Positions 12,321 to 24,890 of a DNA stretch of 64,000 bases are shown here, piece by piece. Below the pieces are notes generated by a model. It saw only the letters and a list, made by a program, of their open reading frames with translations. It made no database searches and was not told the origin of the DNA. A program made the position numbers and the translations under genes. The DNA is from Linum tenue (lineage: Eukaryota > Streptophyta > Magnoliopsida > Malpighiales > Linaceae). The stretch lies in the NCBI GenBank assembly GCA_946122785.1, contig CAMGYJ010000011.1, forward strand, positions 12,958,001 through 13,022,000. The letters run 5' to 3'. The first letter of the stretch is position 1. Each line of letters begins with the position of its first letter.

Positions 12321-12695
12321 AAATTTTTTCATACCATATGGTATGATTTTATTTAATACCAGTCAATACCATATGGTATGACTAATAATAACCGACAAAT
12401 TTTTTTATGTCCAAAAAATATCAAAGTGGATATCATTTTGAAGAGCACAATTAATCTGATCTAACTGTGCAAAAAAATTAAATTCCAACTTAAAACGAGT
12501 GAGAAATCGTCTGTTAATGATTAAGAGAAGAAAAATTAAAGGTGTTTCGAGGAAAGAGGAGGCGCTGATGTGGTCTGATCAAAAGTCAGCGTTGGCAATA
12601 AATAGAGGCAGGGGCAATTTTACTTTACTGTCCTTTCACATTTAATTTAAATAAAAAAAGGGACTGACACGTGAAAACAACTGATGGGTTACTGA

Positions 12696-13190
12696 TAGAG
12701 GTGGCAATTAGGATCCAAATCCATGAATCCAATCCAATCCATCCACCAAATTATCCACCTAATCCAATCCATTTAAATCCAATCCATTTGATCCAAATCC
12801 AATTGGATTGGTGGATTCATGGATCAATCCATGGATCCAAATGGCAAATTACGATTTGGTACCTATATTTTTTATATTTTATATTTTGGTACCTAAAATT
12901 TATATTTTTATACGAAAAATATCATTGGAAAATTACGTTTTGGTACCTAAAAATTTTCATTATGACATTTTAGTACCTAAACTTTTCAAGATTTACATTT
13001 TGGTCCAAGCCTTGGATGTTATTTGGATTCATGGATCAATCCACCAATCCATGAATCCACCAATCCATTGGATCCAATCCATTTGATCCATGGAGCCACG
13101 AATTCCATTGGATCCAATCCATTTGATCCATGGAGCCACGAATCCAATCCACGAATCCAATCCACGAATCCGATTCAATTGCCACCTCTA
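12696..13190. mobile_element. hAT MITE (family also at 48.5 kb), nested in the MULE
   Basis: Ends TAGAGGTGGCAAT...ATTGCCACCTCTA with a perfect 8-bp target duplication GTTACTGA (12688-12695 and 13191-13198). Length 495 bp. Subterminal arrays of ATCCAATCCA words flank a core of TTTGGTACCTAAAA repeats. Non-coding. Confidence 0.93.
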
Positions 13191-14066
13191 GTTACTGATG
13201 GGTTACTGACCCATCAGTTACTAACCTGATCTAGTCCCGCATCGCACTACTTGTGCCCACACGCTTTGTTGCTCTTTTTCACTCTCTTGTCGTTTTATTA
13301 ATATCAATCACCATTAAAAAAAAAAAAAAACTCTTCCGGCAGCCGATCCAGGTAGTCTGCCGCTCACCGGGAGAGAAGCAGGGGAATAGTTTGCCGACAA
13401 ACGATTTCATGACGCTCGCAAGGAGGAATCTGCAGTGTGCAGCACAAATCCACCTTTTAAAGTGCTGGAGCAGGTAAGAAGCAATGTACTTAATAGAGTC
13501 TTGATGGGATTTGGAAAGTTCTCAATCCCAATTCAAGGTGCAAAGAAACTGCATTGGAACCGTAAAAATATACCACACGCCGCCGCCGTCCGAGAATGAC
13601 GGTTATGGCGGATTTGATTCGGGGTGAAGGATTCGAGGTTCGCAATCATCTAATCTTTAAGATCTCATTGCGGTGGGAATTGGAGGAGGAAGAGCGGAGA
13701 AAAAGTGATTGCGAGGAAGGGATGTGGTGACGGGTGCCTCTTTTAATTTAATAATAATTAATAATAATAATTTTTTATTTTATTTTATGGTAAAAATGAG
13801 TTGTACGTTAAAATAGATTAAATTTTATTTTATTTATTATTTCTTAATTGCCACGTCACTATGTTGACGGTCAACTTTGAAGGTTGACTGCCACATCAGC
13901 CAAAGTTAACGGAGTTGGACGGAGAGTGACCAAATGTGAACGGTTTCAGTAAACTGAAGTACCACCAATGAATTTAAATATTTCGAGTGACCAAACTTGA
14001 ACGTTTTTTGTAATCTCAGTGACCAACCATGCAATTAACCCATTTAATTTGTATCTTTCATTTCCT

Positions 14067-14128
14067 AGCTAGCTAGCTAGCTAGCTGGATATTAATTACT
14101 GATACGAAATACTACTAGCTAGCTAGCT
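14067..14128. repeat. CTAG tetranucleotide repeats
   Basis: Two short runs of GCTA/CTAG (about 14067-14086 and 14114-14128) in the first intron of the CYP71 pseudogene. Confidence 0.8.
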
Positions 14129-15622
14129 TGTCCAGTTCTTTTCAGTTACTCATAAATAATACTTACAATAATTAATAATAGTTATCATTGAGTTTGAGTA
14201 GAACCTCAACCAACCAATAAGTAGTTGATTATTGCAAATTGTTAGTATCTGGTATAAAAATGTATTATTTAACATTTCTAAATAACAAACTTGATCGAGG
14301 ACTCATTATCGATCAGTCGTTTTCAAAAGAAATACGATCCCTATTTGTTAAGCACATGATATTCGTCGTTCGTAGATGAAAACTTTCTTTCACGTACACG
14401 GAGGGGGCTGTCATGGACTTGAGCCAAACGCTTTACTCGGTGGGGACGGCCATCATTTCAAGGGCGCTTTTCGGGAAGTTGCAGGGGCAAGAGGAAGGAA
14501 GCCTTCTTGCCAGTTCTGCATGGAATCGTCGAGGCATATGGCGGGTTTGCTCTTGGGAACCTATTCCCATCCAGCAACTTAATACGCCGACTCAGTGGTA
14601 CTGAGAACACCAAGCACACAAGGTTCACGAAGAAGCAGATGTCATTCTGGAAAGCCATAATCGATGAGCATGTAGCAACAAGAAAAGCAAGATCAGCAAA
14701 AGCTAATGATGATGACCAAGTAACTGAACATCTTGTTGACGTACGTGCTTCTGAATTTCAAAGAGAACCAAGGGCTTGGGTTCCCTTTCACCAATGCCCA
14801 CATTAATTAAAGCTGTCATCCTGGTAATTATTAACCACATACATACATACATACATAGTTAAACATGATTAATATATGCTTATAATTTATACAAAAACTT
14901 GTGCTCAAATGTTAATCTATTGATCTATGTGCACGTAGGACATGTTTTTAGCTGGCAGCGACACATTCTCCTCAACTGTGGAATGGGCGATATCACAACT
15001 CATTATGCATCCCCATGTCATGAAAAAGTCACAAGCAGAGGTGAGACAGGTTCTCGATAAAAAAGGAATGATCCATGAAGCGGGACTTCAAGAATTATCA
15101 TATCTCAAAGTGGTTGTCAAAGAAAGTCTCAGATTATACCCTCCTGCTCCATTGCTAGTTCGCCAAGGATTTCAAGAAAGCGTGTTGATTGCGGGATACC
15201 AGATACCGAAAAAATCAAAGATCATGATCAATGTAACGGCCATCAGCCAAGATCCTCGTAACTGGACGGAACCCGAAAGGTTTTATCCAGACAGGTCTTC
15301 CAACAAAACTTTTGATCACAAAGGCCCAAACTTTGACTACATACCGTTTGGAGGTGAGAGGAGAATATGCCCTGGAATATCTTTCGGCTCGATCGTTGTT
15401 GATTTTCTGTTAGCGAGTCTGCTCTATCATTTTGATTGGAAGCTCCCGAATGGAATCAAACCTCAAGACCTTGATATGTGCGAAAAATTCGGCTCAGTGG
15501 TCACGAGGCAAAATCATTTGCATCTCATTCCTATTGCCTTTACAAACCCTAAAATGGGCTGTGTAATTATCTGCTTCTTGCGGAGGCGTACTAGGACAAG
15601 AGTACATATATATGCAAGCTGA

Positions 15623-16325
15623 TACTGACTAATGGAGTGACTGAGGGAAGGCTAATTAATTATATAAGTTTTGATAGATCTTGTTTTAATTACTTTGCTA
15701 AACCCTGTTAATGTATATCTTGATTTTATTAAAACCGATTAATATGTTTCAATCTGCACTAGCTAGCTGACAATGATCCAACATATATATGCATGATTTT
15801 ATTCGATCTGCTTGCTGCATATATACATGTGATGCTAGTCCTAAATATATTAAAGCTATAATGTCATTACTGTTGCATAAGAGTTTTACTACTTTGCACA
15901 GCTGTCATTCTACTTTTATGACCCGCCGCACTCATCATCAGAATTCAGAGCATGGAGTCTCCAGTAGGATTCTTATAATAAATACTAGGTTAAGTTGTCA
16001 GTGTAAATGGGGATGTTAAACCGTGTGGTTTCCCAACCTACACCAACAATCACTGTTGATAAATCAAGAACAATAAGATAGCTAGATGATGCACTGTAGT
16101 TCAGCGCACATAAAACGTACCGGAGATTTAGTTTGCCAAGCAAAGAAGCCAAAGGCAGTACAAAATCATCTTGTTCAAATCCAAAAGTCTTTGCACGCTG
16201 AATAAGCAAACGTGCACACTGTTTTGTCTCCATGGAAGTTGGAGAATATGAACTTAGTTCTAGAATGAGGATATTAGGTGCATATCAAGTGCACCAGCAA
16301 GTTTTTCCCTCATCAATGTAGACGA
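15623..16325. other. Spacer; possible captured exon on the minus strand
   Basis: Mostly AT-rich. On the minus strand 16233-16120 a frame with QCARLLIQRAKTFGFEQDDF ends at a plausible GTACG donor. It might be a host exon fragment carried by the Helitron-type block to the right, but no family is recognised. Confidence 0.3.
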
Positions 16326-17648
16326 TCACCTGTCCATTCTTGAGGTATGCCAAAGTGTTGCAACTCTTATGTGCGGTTTGACCGGTGGAGTTCTGTTTTC
16401 TAAATCCGAGCAACCGATGTATAGCTCCCCTGCAAACATTCTGCTACACTTTCTAATCAGCAATGCTTTGGCAGATTCTGTTTCGAGTTTTTTGTACTTG
16501 TTGGGGGACATTTCAATTATCGAGAGAGCGGCCTCATGGTCCAGTATGACATCAATATCATCATCTCCATGTTCACACTTGACTTCCAGCTGATAGTGCA
16601 AGCTAGTTATAGATACAAATGAGAGTTCTGGTTAGCTTATTTGTTGATATATTAATAAGCATAAGAAGTGTTCACATCGAAACAAAAACTTACTTCGGCC
16701 ATTGCTCAGTTCTTCGGCAAATGCTACTTCGAAACTTCAATTGTGATATGGAAAACTTGGCACGGTAAAGTATCTAACACAAATGGCAATTTATGTTTTA
16801 ATATATGTGCGTATGTAAAATTTCTGTGCAAGCTGTTGGCAAGGTAGATATATTTAGTTCCCAACCGTACCTTGTGGTGGCTCTGATCATATCCAAGCAC
16901 AGCTTTGATGTCAGCGAGTGATTTCTTCTCAATTCCTGGTCGGAGGCAGCCTGTTTTCACACCGGTGTCGGCATCCATGTAGTAAACCTGTTTGCGACTA
17001 TGAAGGAAACTGGATTCCAGGAAAAATACAACAAACCATCAGTTGGCAATACAAATTAATTGAGATATGAACAGCATATGTGAATAGAGAAGTGTAGATG
17101 TGCATAATTTCCTTGACCGAGTGTGTGTAGGATTCGATCTTCAGAGAACTGGCAGGAGTTGATTTGAAACGGTATTTGTATTTCTGGTTGGGCAGAGGTG
17201 GCACTCGAATGACAGATTTGATTGTAACTATGAGAGGCATGCGAGCTTCAGCTGCAGGTGCATTTTCTAAGAACCTTAAGATTTCATATCCTTGATAATC
17301 AACCATTGCCTTGGCGCCGCTGTGTACGTGGACAAATATTAAGTTAGTGGATCCATAGAATTCAGAAATGAACACATTATTTTGGAAAATGTACCTCACA
17401 TCCTGTACAACCATGCGAAATTCTTTGAGAATACCACCAACTGTAGTGGGAACACTCAGACGCCTGATGCACACAGTGATGTCTGTTGTGAACAAAAATG
17501 TTTGTCATTTTAAAGTTTAGATTAATCTCAGTATGGTAAACAGAGATAGTCAAATGTACCTGTATGGTACTCAATGGTGTCTGTTCGAAGAGGCACTATC
17601 GAAAAGACTATCCCAATATCCCAGCCAATAGGGAAGCGTGGGTCTTCT

Positions 17649-20600
17649 TTTTTTTTTTTCCCAAGGCAAGCCCAGAGGGCATGGGACAAAGACTCGACTC
17701 AGGTACAAGTAGATTCCAAGAAAGGACGGTAATCCGTAAGCAAGCGGATTCCCGATGAAAGAGCCTGATTAGCCACTACATGGGCAGCTCTGTTAAAGCT
17801 CCGAGGAGCAAAAAGACACGACACTGACTCAAAAAAGGAGAAAAAGGAGTGAACTTCCTCCAAGACGGCCCCTGCTCGAGAGTGAGAAGCATTCTTTTCC
17901 ATAGCGTGCTTGATAACCAGTTAAGCGTCGTCTCTCGAGAATCCCGCAAATCCGATGGAGCCTCCTTGATTTTTCTTCATGGCTCCGTCAAATCTCACAA
18001 GGATACCGTTATTAGGGCATAAAACATCTGGATGACTCCTTCGAGGTCCTGTTTGATTGTTAGGGTTCGCCGATGATCTCTGAACACCTGTGGGTTGCCG
18101 AGCTTCCTGTCCCTCCGCCGTTCGCCATTCCTCTATATGCGCTGTTAGTTGTCGGAACAAAACTCGAGATTGAAGTAATACTAAAGCATAAGTAGCTTTG
18201 CATCTTCCTTTCCAAATTCGCCAGAATAGGAAGACCGTATCGGCAATCTCGATCTTGGAGATGTGAGTAGCGCAGAATAGATTTTTCCATGCCAGATCTG
18301 GTTGGAAGGAGCGCATTGAGTTTCTACGATGTTCCAATCCAGCCATAATCCATAACTCTTTTGCAATCCTACATTCAAAAAAGCAATGATTAATGTCCTC
18401 AGTTGGCTCACAACACACTGGACACTCGCTAGACGTAGTCAATCTTTTAAATTGCAGTATTTTGCGAACAGGAAGGAACCCCCGAACTATTCTCCAAAGG
18501 AAAAATTTGAGTTTTGGTGGTACTGGTATACTCCATAATGATTTCCAAAATTTTGTGTCCAAGTAGTCTGGTATACTATTATGAAATGGGTTAATTTCAT
18601 TTGTTAAGAGGTGGTACCCCGATTTCACTGTATATTGACCAGATTTATCGTAGTGCCAGATGAGTTTATCTTCCCTCGGATATGAGGGAAGAGGTATGGA
18701 CAAGATTAGTTCGGCAGAAGCTGGGTAGAATAAAGATCGAATCTTGTTAGAGTTCCAAGTAAACGTTATTGGATCGATAAAGAAGGCAACTACTGGACCT
18801 TCTAAGGTCATACCTGTCTTCAAGATTGGGAAGGAGGGTGGATCTGAAGGTATCCACGGATCCTGAAGAATGTATATTGAGGACCCTGATCCAACTTGCC
18901 ATCGCAGGCCCTTTTTGAGGAGGTTCTTCCCTTCAAGAATACCTTGCCAAGCCCAAGAAGGGCGGGGTCCAGCTCTCGCATTTAGGAAGTGGTCATTAGG
19001 GTGATACCGGGCTTTATATATTTTTGCCAAAGTATTATCAGGATCTATTAGTAGTTTCCAGGCTTGTTTAGCTAACATGGCTATGTTAAATCGGTCGAAG
19101 TCTCTGAATCCCAGACCCCCCTCAAATTTGCTATTACATACTTCAGGCCATGAAATCCAATGCATTCCTTTGTCTTTGTCTTGGTTCGCCCACCAAAATC
19201 GGGCCAATTGACTATTAAGTCTTCGGCATTGAGTAGAAGGGATGCGGAAGCATGACATGGCATAGATTGGTGTGGCTGTTCCTATCGACTTTATCACCAC
19301 TTCTTTAGCTGCCAATGACATATGTTTAGATTTCCAGTTCTGGATCCGGGCCGCTAAAGAGTCCTCAATATACCGAAAGGTAAGGACTTTAGATCGATGT
19401 ATTCTTGATGGAAGACCAAGATATCGATCATGGGTCCCTATTTTGGCGACTCCTAGTGCATTTGCTAATTCTGTAGCCTCTTGTTCGGAGATATTGGAAC
19501 TAAAGGTAACAGCCGATTTCTGGAGGTTAACTCGTTGACCGCTTGCAGTTTCATATGATTGCAGTATTCCTAACAGATTTGTTATTTCTGTTCTTGAGGC
19601 TCTAAGAAAGAGATATGAGTCATCGGCAAAGAAGAGGTGGGAGGTCATGGGAGCCTCCCTATGAACTCGGAGCCCATGGAGAGAGTAGTTTGAAATAGCG
19701 GTTTGGATCATAGCCGAAAAGGCCTCTGTGTAGATGGCGAATAATAATGGTGAGAGAGGACACCCTTGACGTAAACCCCTCTGAGGTTTGAAAAACCCGT
19801 GAGTTGAGCCGTTCAAGATTATCGAGAAGGAGACAGTAGTGATACAAGAGCGAATCCATTTAATCCATTGATCACTGAATCCCAATACTTCCATTACATT
19901 AATTAGAAATGCCCATTCTACACGATCATAGGCTTTCTCCATGTCAAGTTTTAGCGCCATCCATTTTTCTTTTCCAGAGTCTTTTGTTTTAAGGAATTGC
20001 ATTACTTCTTGACCAATCAAGATATTTTCAACAATAGATCTTCCCTTAACAAAACCATTTTGGTTAGGGCCCACTATGATTGGTAATATATGGCTTAGTC
20101 TATCCGCCATGATTTTTGCAATAATTTTGTAGAAAACTTGACATAATCCTATAGGTCGCATTTGTCTCATGTATACAGCATTTGGAACTTTGGGAATCAG
20201 GGTAATTAGAGTGTGATTAAAATTATGGAGGAGTCTTCCTGAGTGGAAGAAAGCTTGAATGGCCTCACATAGCGAGTTACTAATATCCTCCCAATAGGTC
20301 TGGTAAAAAATTCCGGTAAAGCCGTCTATTCCCGGAGCCTGATAAGCTCCAATAGTGAAAGTAACTCTCTTAATTTCCTCTCGAGAAACCAGGGTTGTTA
20401 AGGAGGAGTTCATGAAGGAATCCACTTTACCGACAAGACCTAGGTTAGCCACCATAAGAAGTGAATCTACTCCATTTGATGTGAAAAGGTTGACAAAAAA
20501 GCCAACATATATTAAGGCTTTACTTTGTTCATCTGAATGGGGATCCCCGTTATCGTCGTTAAGAATTTTAATAATGTTTTTCCTCCTTCTTTGAATAGTG

Positions 20601-22590
20601 GATTGGTGAAAGAAATGAGTATTTAAATCCCCTAACTGAAGATAAGTCGTTCTCGATTTTTGTTTCCTGAAAATCTCCTCTTGTAGATAGAGTGTGGTTA
20701 ACTGGGTTTCTAGTGACCTGATCAAATCCCAATCCACTGAGGGGGCATCTCGAGCTTTGTCTATAGCATCCCTTATTTCTCTAATCTGACGCGCTGAGTT
20801 GGTGGTTCCTTTAGACATCCACTCAACAAGGTTATATCGAGCACCTTTTAATTGGGAAAAGAACTTAAATTGTCTTGTACCATTTACTTGGTCCCACCAA
20901 TTTCCAAGCACTTTTTCTTTTGTTTCAGAATTACTTGTCCAGCGACGATCGAATTGGAAGCGACTCCTACCCAATTTAATTTGAGATTCGAGATGTAAAA
21001 TGATCATTCGATGATCAGATCCCGAGTCCGTTAAGTGAGTTACTTGGGCTTGAGGCCAAGTGTTAAGAACGAGGGAGGTTCCAAGAACTCTATCAAGTCT
21101 GACCATAATGTGATCCTCCGCCGATTGACGATTAGACCAAGTTTATTGGGGACCACAAAAACCCATATCCTGTAACCCAGCTTGAGCGCAGAAATCTCTT
21201 AGCTGGTCGAGAGTAGTAAATGCAGGGCTCCTACCCCCTGTCTTTTCAGATGACTGGAGAATACAGTTGAAATCCCCTAGCACGAAGATTGGATAGGAGC
21301 AAGCAATGACTAGATTGGAAATGCCATTCAATTGGGATTCCCTGCTTCTTGTCTCACAACTAAGATGAACAAAAATAAACGAGGCGATCCCCAACTCAGG
21401 ATGTTGGCATTCTATATGAAAGAAGTGACGATCCCTTCCAATAATAGAACATTGGACGTCGGGTTTCCAAGCTACCGCAAGTCCACCTGATGATCCTACG
21501 GCGCTCACTAACTCAACCTCCTTAAAACCAATTTGTTGAATCGTTTTTTTAACTTCATCATCTTTATTTTTGGTTTCACTCAGAAACAATAAATATGGAG
21601 TATATCGGTTCACAATCTCTTTCAATGATCTCGTTGTAGTGATGGGGCCGATACCACGACAATTCCAGAAAAGTATACCCATCCGTTAGTTGGAGGTGGA
21701 AGAAATATTTAAGTAAAAATAAACGATCCTAAACCCTTAGCTAAACAACCAGACAGCTCTTTATTGAATTGGTTCGAGCGTTTCACAACCCTCAGAGGTT
21801 TAGAATAAAAGAAGAGGTCCGAAATCGGGTACCTAAGCAGGCCATATAAGGTCTGATAAACAGAGCTTGGAAGCCTCTGATATAGTTAAACTTTTTTTTT
21901 TTCCTTTCTTTTCTCTGTCGATTTCCTGCAGTTCCTTTTCCTTTTACTGATCAAGCACAAAAGACAAGCTGAGAGATAGTTTTTAATACCCGACACTTCT
22001 CATATCTCAGATCAGTATAATTTCCGGCAGAGTTGGTTTTGGAGAAAGAATCACAAATACGGCATCTAAGCTGGAGGAGAGGAATTCCGACTAAGATAAG
22101 AGAATGAACTTGAAATGGGGAGAGAATACCCACGTTGGTGAGACTAAACAGGTTTTATCCTGGTAATCAGTTTCTGAATGAGGGAAGGATCTTCTCCCGG
22201 AGCTCTTGCCACAGCAGATCCTTCAGAAGGGGCATGTGCGATTTTGCGGATCGCAAGGTGAAGATTGAACCGAATTAGCAGTGGGACAAAAGGAAAGCTA
22301 TATCCTTACCTCTTCTAGAATCTGCTGATATCGCAGATTGGGTGTTTTCAACCCTTAAGACTATAATGAACAAGTATCGAAGGACCACTGAAGATCCTAA
22401 AAGATGTGATTTCCAGAATTTGAGGCCCACAAGGGGATACTATTTTCATTGCCCTGAGAACTTAGATGCAGAAGAGAAACACTTCGAATATACGCCAAAC
22501 TCGTTGCAGAGAGAGAGAGAGAGAGTGAAAGGGGCACCCGCCGCTCTCATTTCTGGAGCTCCAGTCGCCGGCAGCTTCCTAACCCGCTCC
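17649..22590 (-). mobile_element. Near full-length LINE retrotransposon, 4.94 kb
   Basis: Flanked by a perfect 15-bp target duplication AAGCGTGGGTCTTCT (17634-17648 and 22591-22605), with the poly-A tail seen as T's at 17649-17659. ORF2 reads from 21682 toward 17699. The 880-bp 5' part (22590-21700) shows no intact ORF1. The precise duplication indicates target-primed insertion and a fairly recent date. Confidence 0.93.
17699..21682 (-). pseudogene. LINE ORF2: endonuclease-RT-zf-RVT-RNase H, two stops
   Basis: An APE-type endonuclease starts MGILFWNCRGIG, with LSETKNKDDE and VLGDFNCIL (catalytic D, N). It is cut by an in-frame TAA at 21143-21145, just before the TWSNRQ motif. The next frame, 21106-17921 (1061 codons), carries the RT with LIPKV, GFVKGRSIVENI, LDMEKAYDRV, GLRQGCPLSPLLFAIY and the catalytic FADDS, then the zf-RVT domain with CPVCCEPTEDINHCFFEC, and an RNase H start VRFDGAMKKNQ. 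A second stop after SRDDA, with an apparent internal deletion, breaks RNase H; its end (FNRAAHVVANQAL) lies in the same frame beyond the stop. Thus RT is intact but the element is probably not autonomous. Confidence 0.9.
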
Positions 22591-23116
22591 AAGCGTGGGT
22601 CTTCTGGGTCTTCTTCAATCCTTGAAATATTTTGTTCGGGAGTTATGTGCAACCTTAACTCTCCTGGAACAATCCTAGGATTTTCCCTCGCTGGTATCGC
22701 CAGAACCGAATTAAACTGATAAAGCTTGCCGATCTTTATTCTGCGAGATATCTCGGTGATGTCTCTTTCACCAACCATCGACTCAATCAATCGTTCCTAT
22801 AAGAACAACACTTGAGCTAGTAATACTGTACAACGCATTTTGTCGAAAGTCATTAATGAAAGGACTGTGTCATTTTGTAATTGGATCGTAACAAACCTTT
22901 TTATCCATCCAAATTATGTGCATGGTTAGATCTTTAAGTTTGGGTGCTTCTCGGAATTCAAGCCATGTAAACACAGGTCTAGCAATAACTGTGCAACGTT
23001 GGTGCCCAAACGCAATACCTAAATGGCATGCAGGTTTCAATCGGGTCTATAAGACAATAAAGGGAAACAAAAATGGGTATTTTATCTGTTTTGCAGAGGA
23101 TTCGAGATTCTCATGA

Positions 23117-24078
23117 TGATTTATTTACAGAAATGGAAGGCGTACACCTTTGTTATCGGTGGGGACCATGTGACCGCCATATGTGGACTGGTCTTTTTCG
23201 GGTAAGCTCTCCATTTTAGGTGGGGTCTTTGGGCAAACAGCAGAAGTACCGATGAGTAGTAATTCCCGAGATGTAAAGGCGGTGAAGAAGAGGGCGACGT
23301 GGATTTACCTTGGTTTAAAAGATTGTCTGGTAGCTTCAGTGGTCGGGCTTTACGCGGCGGAGAAGGGTTGATGAAGATGTGGACTGCTGGTATGGTTGGT
23401 GAAGGATGGTAGGGTTCAAAGGGGAGGTTCGATTGGAGCGCTCATATTGGGCGGGTTTACGATGGGCCTTTATCTGTAGCCCTAAAGCACCATTTGGGCT
23501 GGGCTCAAATGCACTTGTTGGCATAAAATGCAAAAAGACATGTCAATTTAAGAAGTAGACCAGGCCCAAACACGTTTGGTCCACAGTAATTAACGCTACA
23601 ACGGATTTAAGCGTCTGCCTTGTTCGAAACATGAAGGACACAACAGCGGCACACAAAGATTACCATAGTGTGGAATGAAGCTGAACTGAAGTTGCCGAAC
23701 TGTATTACACATCAAAAGCAACTGCACACAAAGATTGGCACACTGTGGAAGTTTTGAATCACAATAGTGTTAATTTATGTGTTTAAACTTCTAGGCTTCC
23801 AATCCAGACCAAGAAGACACAACCAAACCAGTTTGAAGTTTTGGCTGCGCCAATAGTAGCAGACAAATCTGTGAAAAGGGCATGAAATGTTAGCTAACAC
23901 GGTTGTAGTTTTGATAGTAGATTAGATAAAGATAATCATTTGTAGTTTTGTAAACTACCTTCATGCAATGCACAGCAGGTGCACAACCCACCCTGACCTA
24001 TTAGACAGTGAGGACATCACTGAATGACTCTGCAAACACAATGTTTCTTGTATAGTTGTTTGGAAGTTCTGCTGGATT
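23117..24078. other. Spacer between helicase and RPA-like remnants
   Basis: No convincing open frame. It could contain the missing first exon of the split RPA-like pseudogene (minus strand near 23,116-23,300), but no start could be fixed. Confidence 0.3.
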
Positions 24079-24890
24079 TTATATTACCATTCGCAAACCT
24101 GTTGCTGATCGTACCCTTGAAACTCCCACGTAGAGCTGTCCATGGCTAAATACTGGTTCTGGCAAATAGATTCCGACTTTGTCAAACGTCTGTCCTTGGC
24201 TCTTATTTATTGTCATTACATAACATGTGGCAACTGGGAACTGACGTCTTTTGAGTATAAACGGCCACTTGGAGTTCTCAACATTGAGAACAATTTTTGG
24301 GATTATGACTTCGTCGGTGTCCTAAGAACCTCCCATGATGTTGCCCTTCATGAAATTGTCACTCAACATTGTGATCATAATCCTTGTGCCATTGCAAAGA
24401 CCCAAAGCTGGGTTCAAGTTTCGCAGCAGCATAGCTAGAGTGTTTTTCTTCAATGTAAGTTCATGGTTTGGCACTCCATTGAATGTAAGTGTGTTTAGAA
24501 ACTCAGTTGGGTAGCATTCATCCAATGTAGATGATGTGTCTGTGGATTGCAGCAATGAAACAGAACTATAATACGTCTTTGAATCATCAGGAACCCTTTG
24601 CATCATATAATCATTAATCTGAGATACGGTTGCATTCCTTGGCGCAACTATTGTCCTGTTTTTTAGATATGCTGGGCGCATATAATTGGTGTCAAATGAT
24701 TCATTTACATCATCTGCAATTGCTTCAATGTGATTTTCCTCATGTTGTATAAGAAACAACTCAGATATTTGTATCCAAACAAAACAAAACATTCACCTCT
24801 CTGAACTATTGAGGTACAAACATCAGAGACTTCCATATGGACTGAACAGAATAACCAGCGTCCAGTCAATGGTCGAAGTGAGTACATCAG
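24079..24890 (-). pseudogene. Helitron RepHel helicase, C-terminal fragment
   Basis: PIF1-family helicase tail typical of plant Helitrons. Minus-strand motifs in order: HEENHIEAIADDV, YLKNRTIVAPRN, YPTEFLNTLTFNGVPNHEL, AMLLRNLNPALGLCNGTR, then after a stop [31 protein letters not shown] and [12 protein letters not shown]. The last two are helicase motifs V and VI. An in-frame TAG at 24322-24324 interrupts between the two groups. The Rep nuclease and helicase motifs I-IV are absent; homology fades upstream of about 24,780. It lies in the same orientation between two RPA70-like genes. Confidence 0.9.

Larger units (their letters stand above)
10379..14041. mobile_element. MULE with ~310-bp terminal inverted repeats (Pack-MULE candidate)
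   Basis: The left end from GGGGTTAATTGCATGG matches the reverse complement of the right end (GGGTTAATTGCATGG) for roughly 310 bp, out to the segment CATCCCTTCC near 10,650. The 9-bp target duplication ATTTAATTT is perfect (10370-10378 and 14042-14050). No MuDR transposase is recognisable. The interior holds a minisatellite, a nested hAT MITE, a poly-A stretch at 13316-13330, and an exon-like stretch ending at a GTAAGA donor near 13,473 that could be captured host sequence. Around 10,720-10,840 a frame ending TTWRCLHLIQ may be a LINE remnant, weakly supported. Confidence 0.88.
8699..15622 (+). pseudogene. CYP71-type cytochrome P450 pseudogene, broken by nested transposons
   Basis: Three exon blocks remain. 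Block 1 (8699-8767 plus 9488-9611) has an ATG, a membrane anchor ending AIKLLKRSGKS, then after a deletion of roughly 100 codons and a frame change the helix-D segment DEIRQMVRSIHQLHQ. Block 2 (14404-14823) encodes MDLSQTLYSVGTAIISRALF onward, with single-base frameshifts near 14,500 and 14,740 and an AATT insertion near 14,803. Block 3 (14939-15622) has AGSDTFSS (I-helix), KESLRLYPP, EPERFYPD and FGGERRICPG, then an abnormal C-terminal extension past the expected end. Introns start at 9612 (GT) and 14824 (GT) and end in AG at 14403 and 14938. Heme and ExxR motifs survive, but the N-terminal substrate region and frame are lost, so no full enzyme can be made. Closest in look to CYP71D/CYP726-like enzymes. 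Confidence 0.88.
16326..23046 (-). pseudogene. RPA70-like single-stranded DNA-binding protein, split by a LINE
   Basis: Exons follow the same order and boundaries as the intact paralogue at 25.0-26.9 kb: one from 23046 (FTWLEFREAPKLKDLTMHII), one from about 22796 (MVGERDITEIS, KIGKLYQF, IPARENPRIVPGELRLHI), then after the LINE the rest of that exon (17633-17560), an exon from 17482 (DITVCIRRLSVP), one with GAKAMVDYQGYEILRFL, and a last exon (about 16,600-16,326) with LEVKCEHG and VILDHEAAL. These are OB-fold segments of replication protein A large subunits, which plant Helitrons also encode. The LINE interrupts a codon within the EEDPEDPR segment; across the insertion the frame continues. A frameshift in the first exon block (near 23,000) and the LINE make it non-functional. 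The first exon and start codon were not found. Confidence 0.8.

Noticed and set aside
15985..16010. CTAG near 15,990 as the 3' end of a minus-strand Helitron
   Set aside because: ACTAG is present but no GC-rich hairpin lies the right distance away, so the end is not supported.
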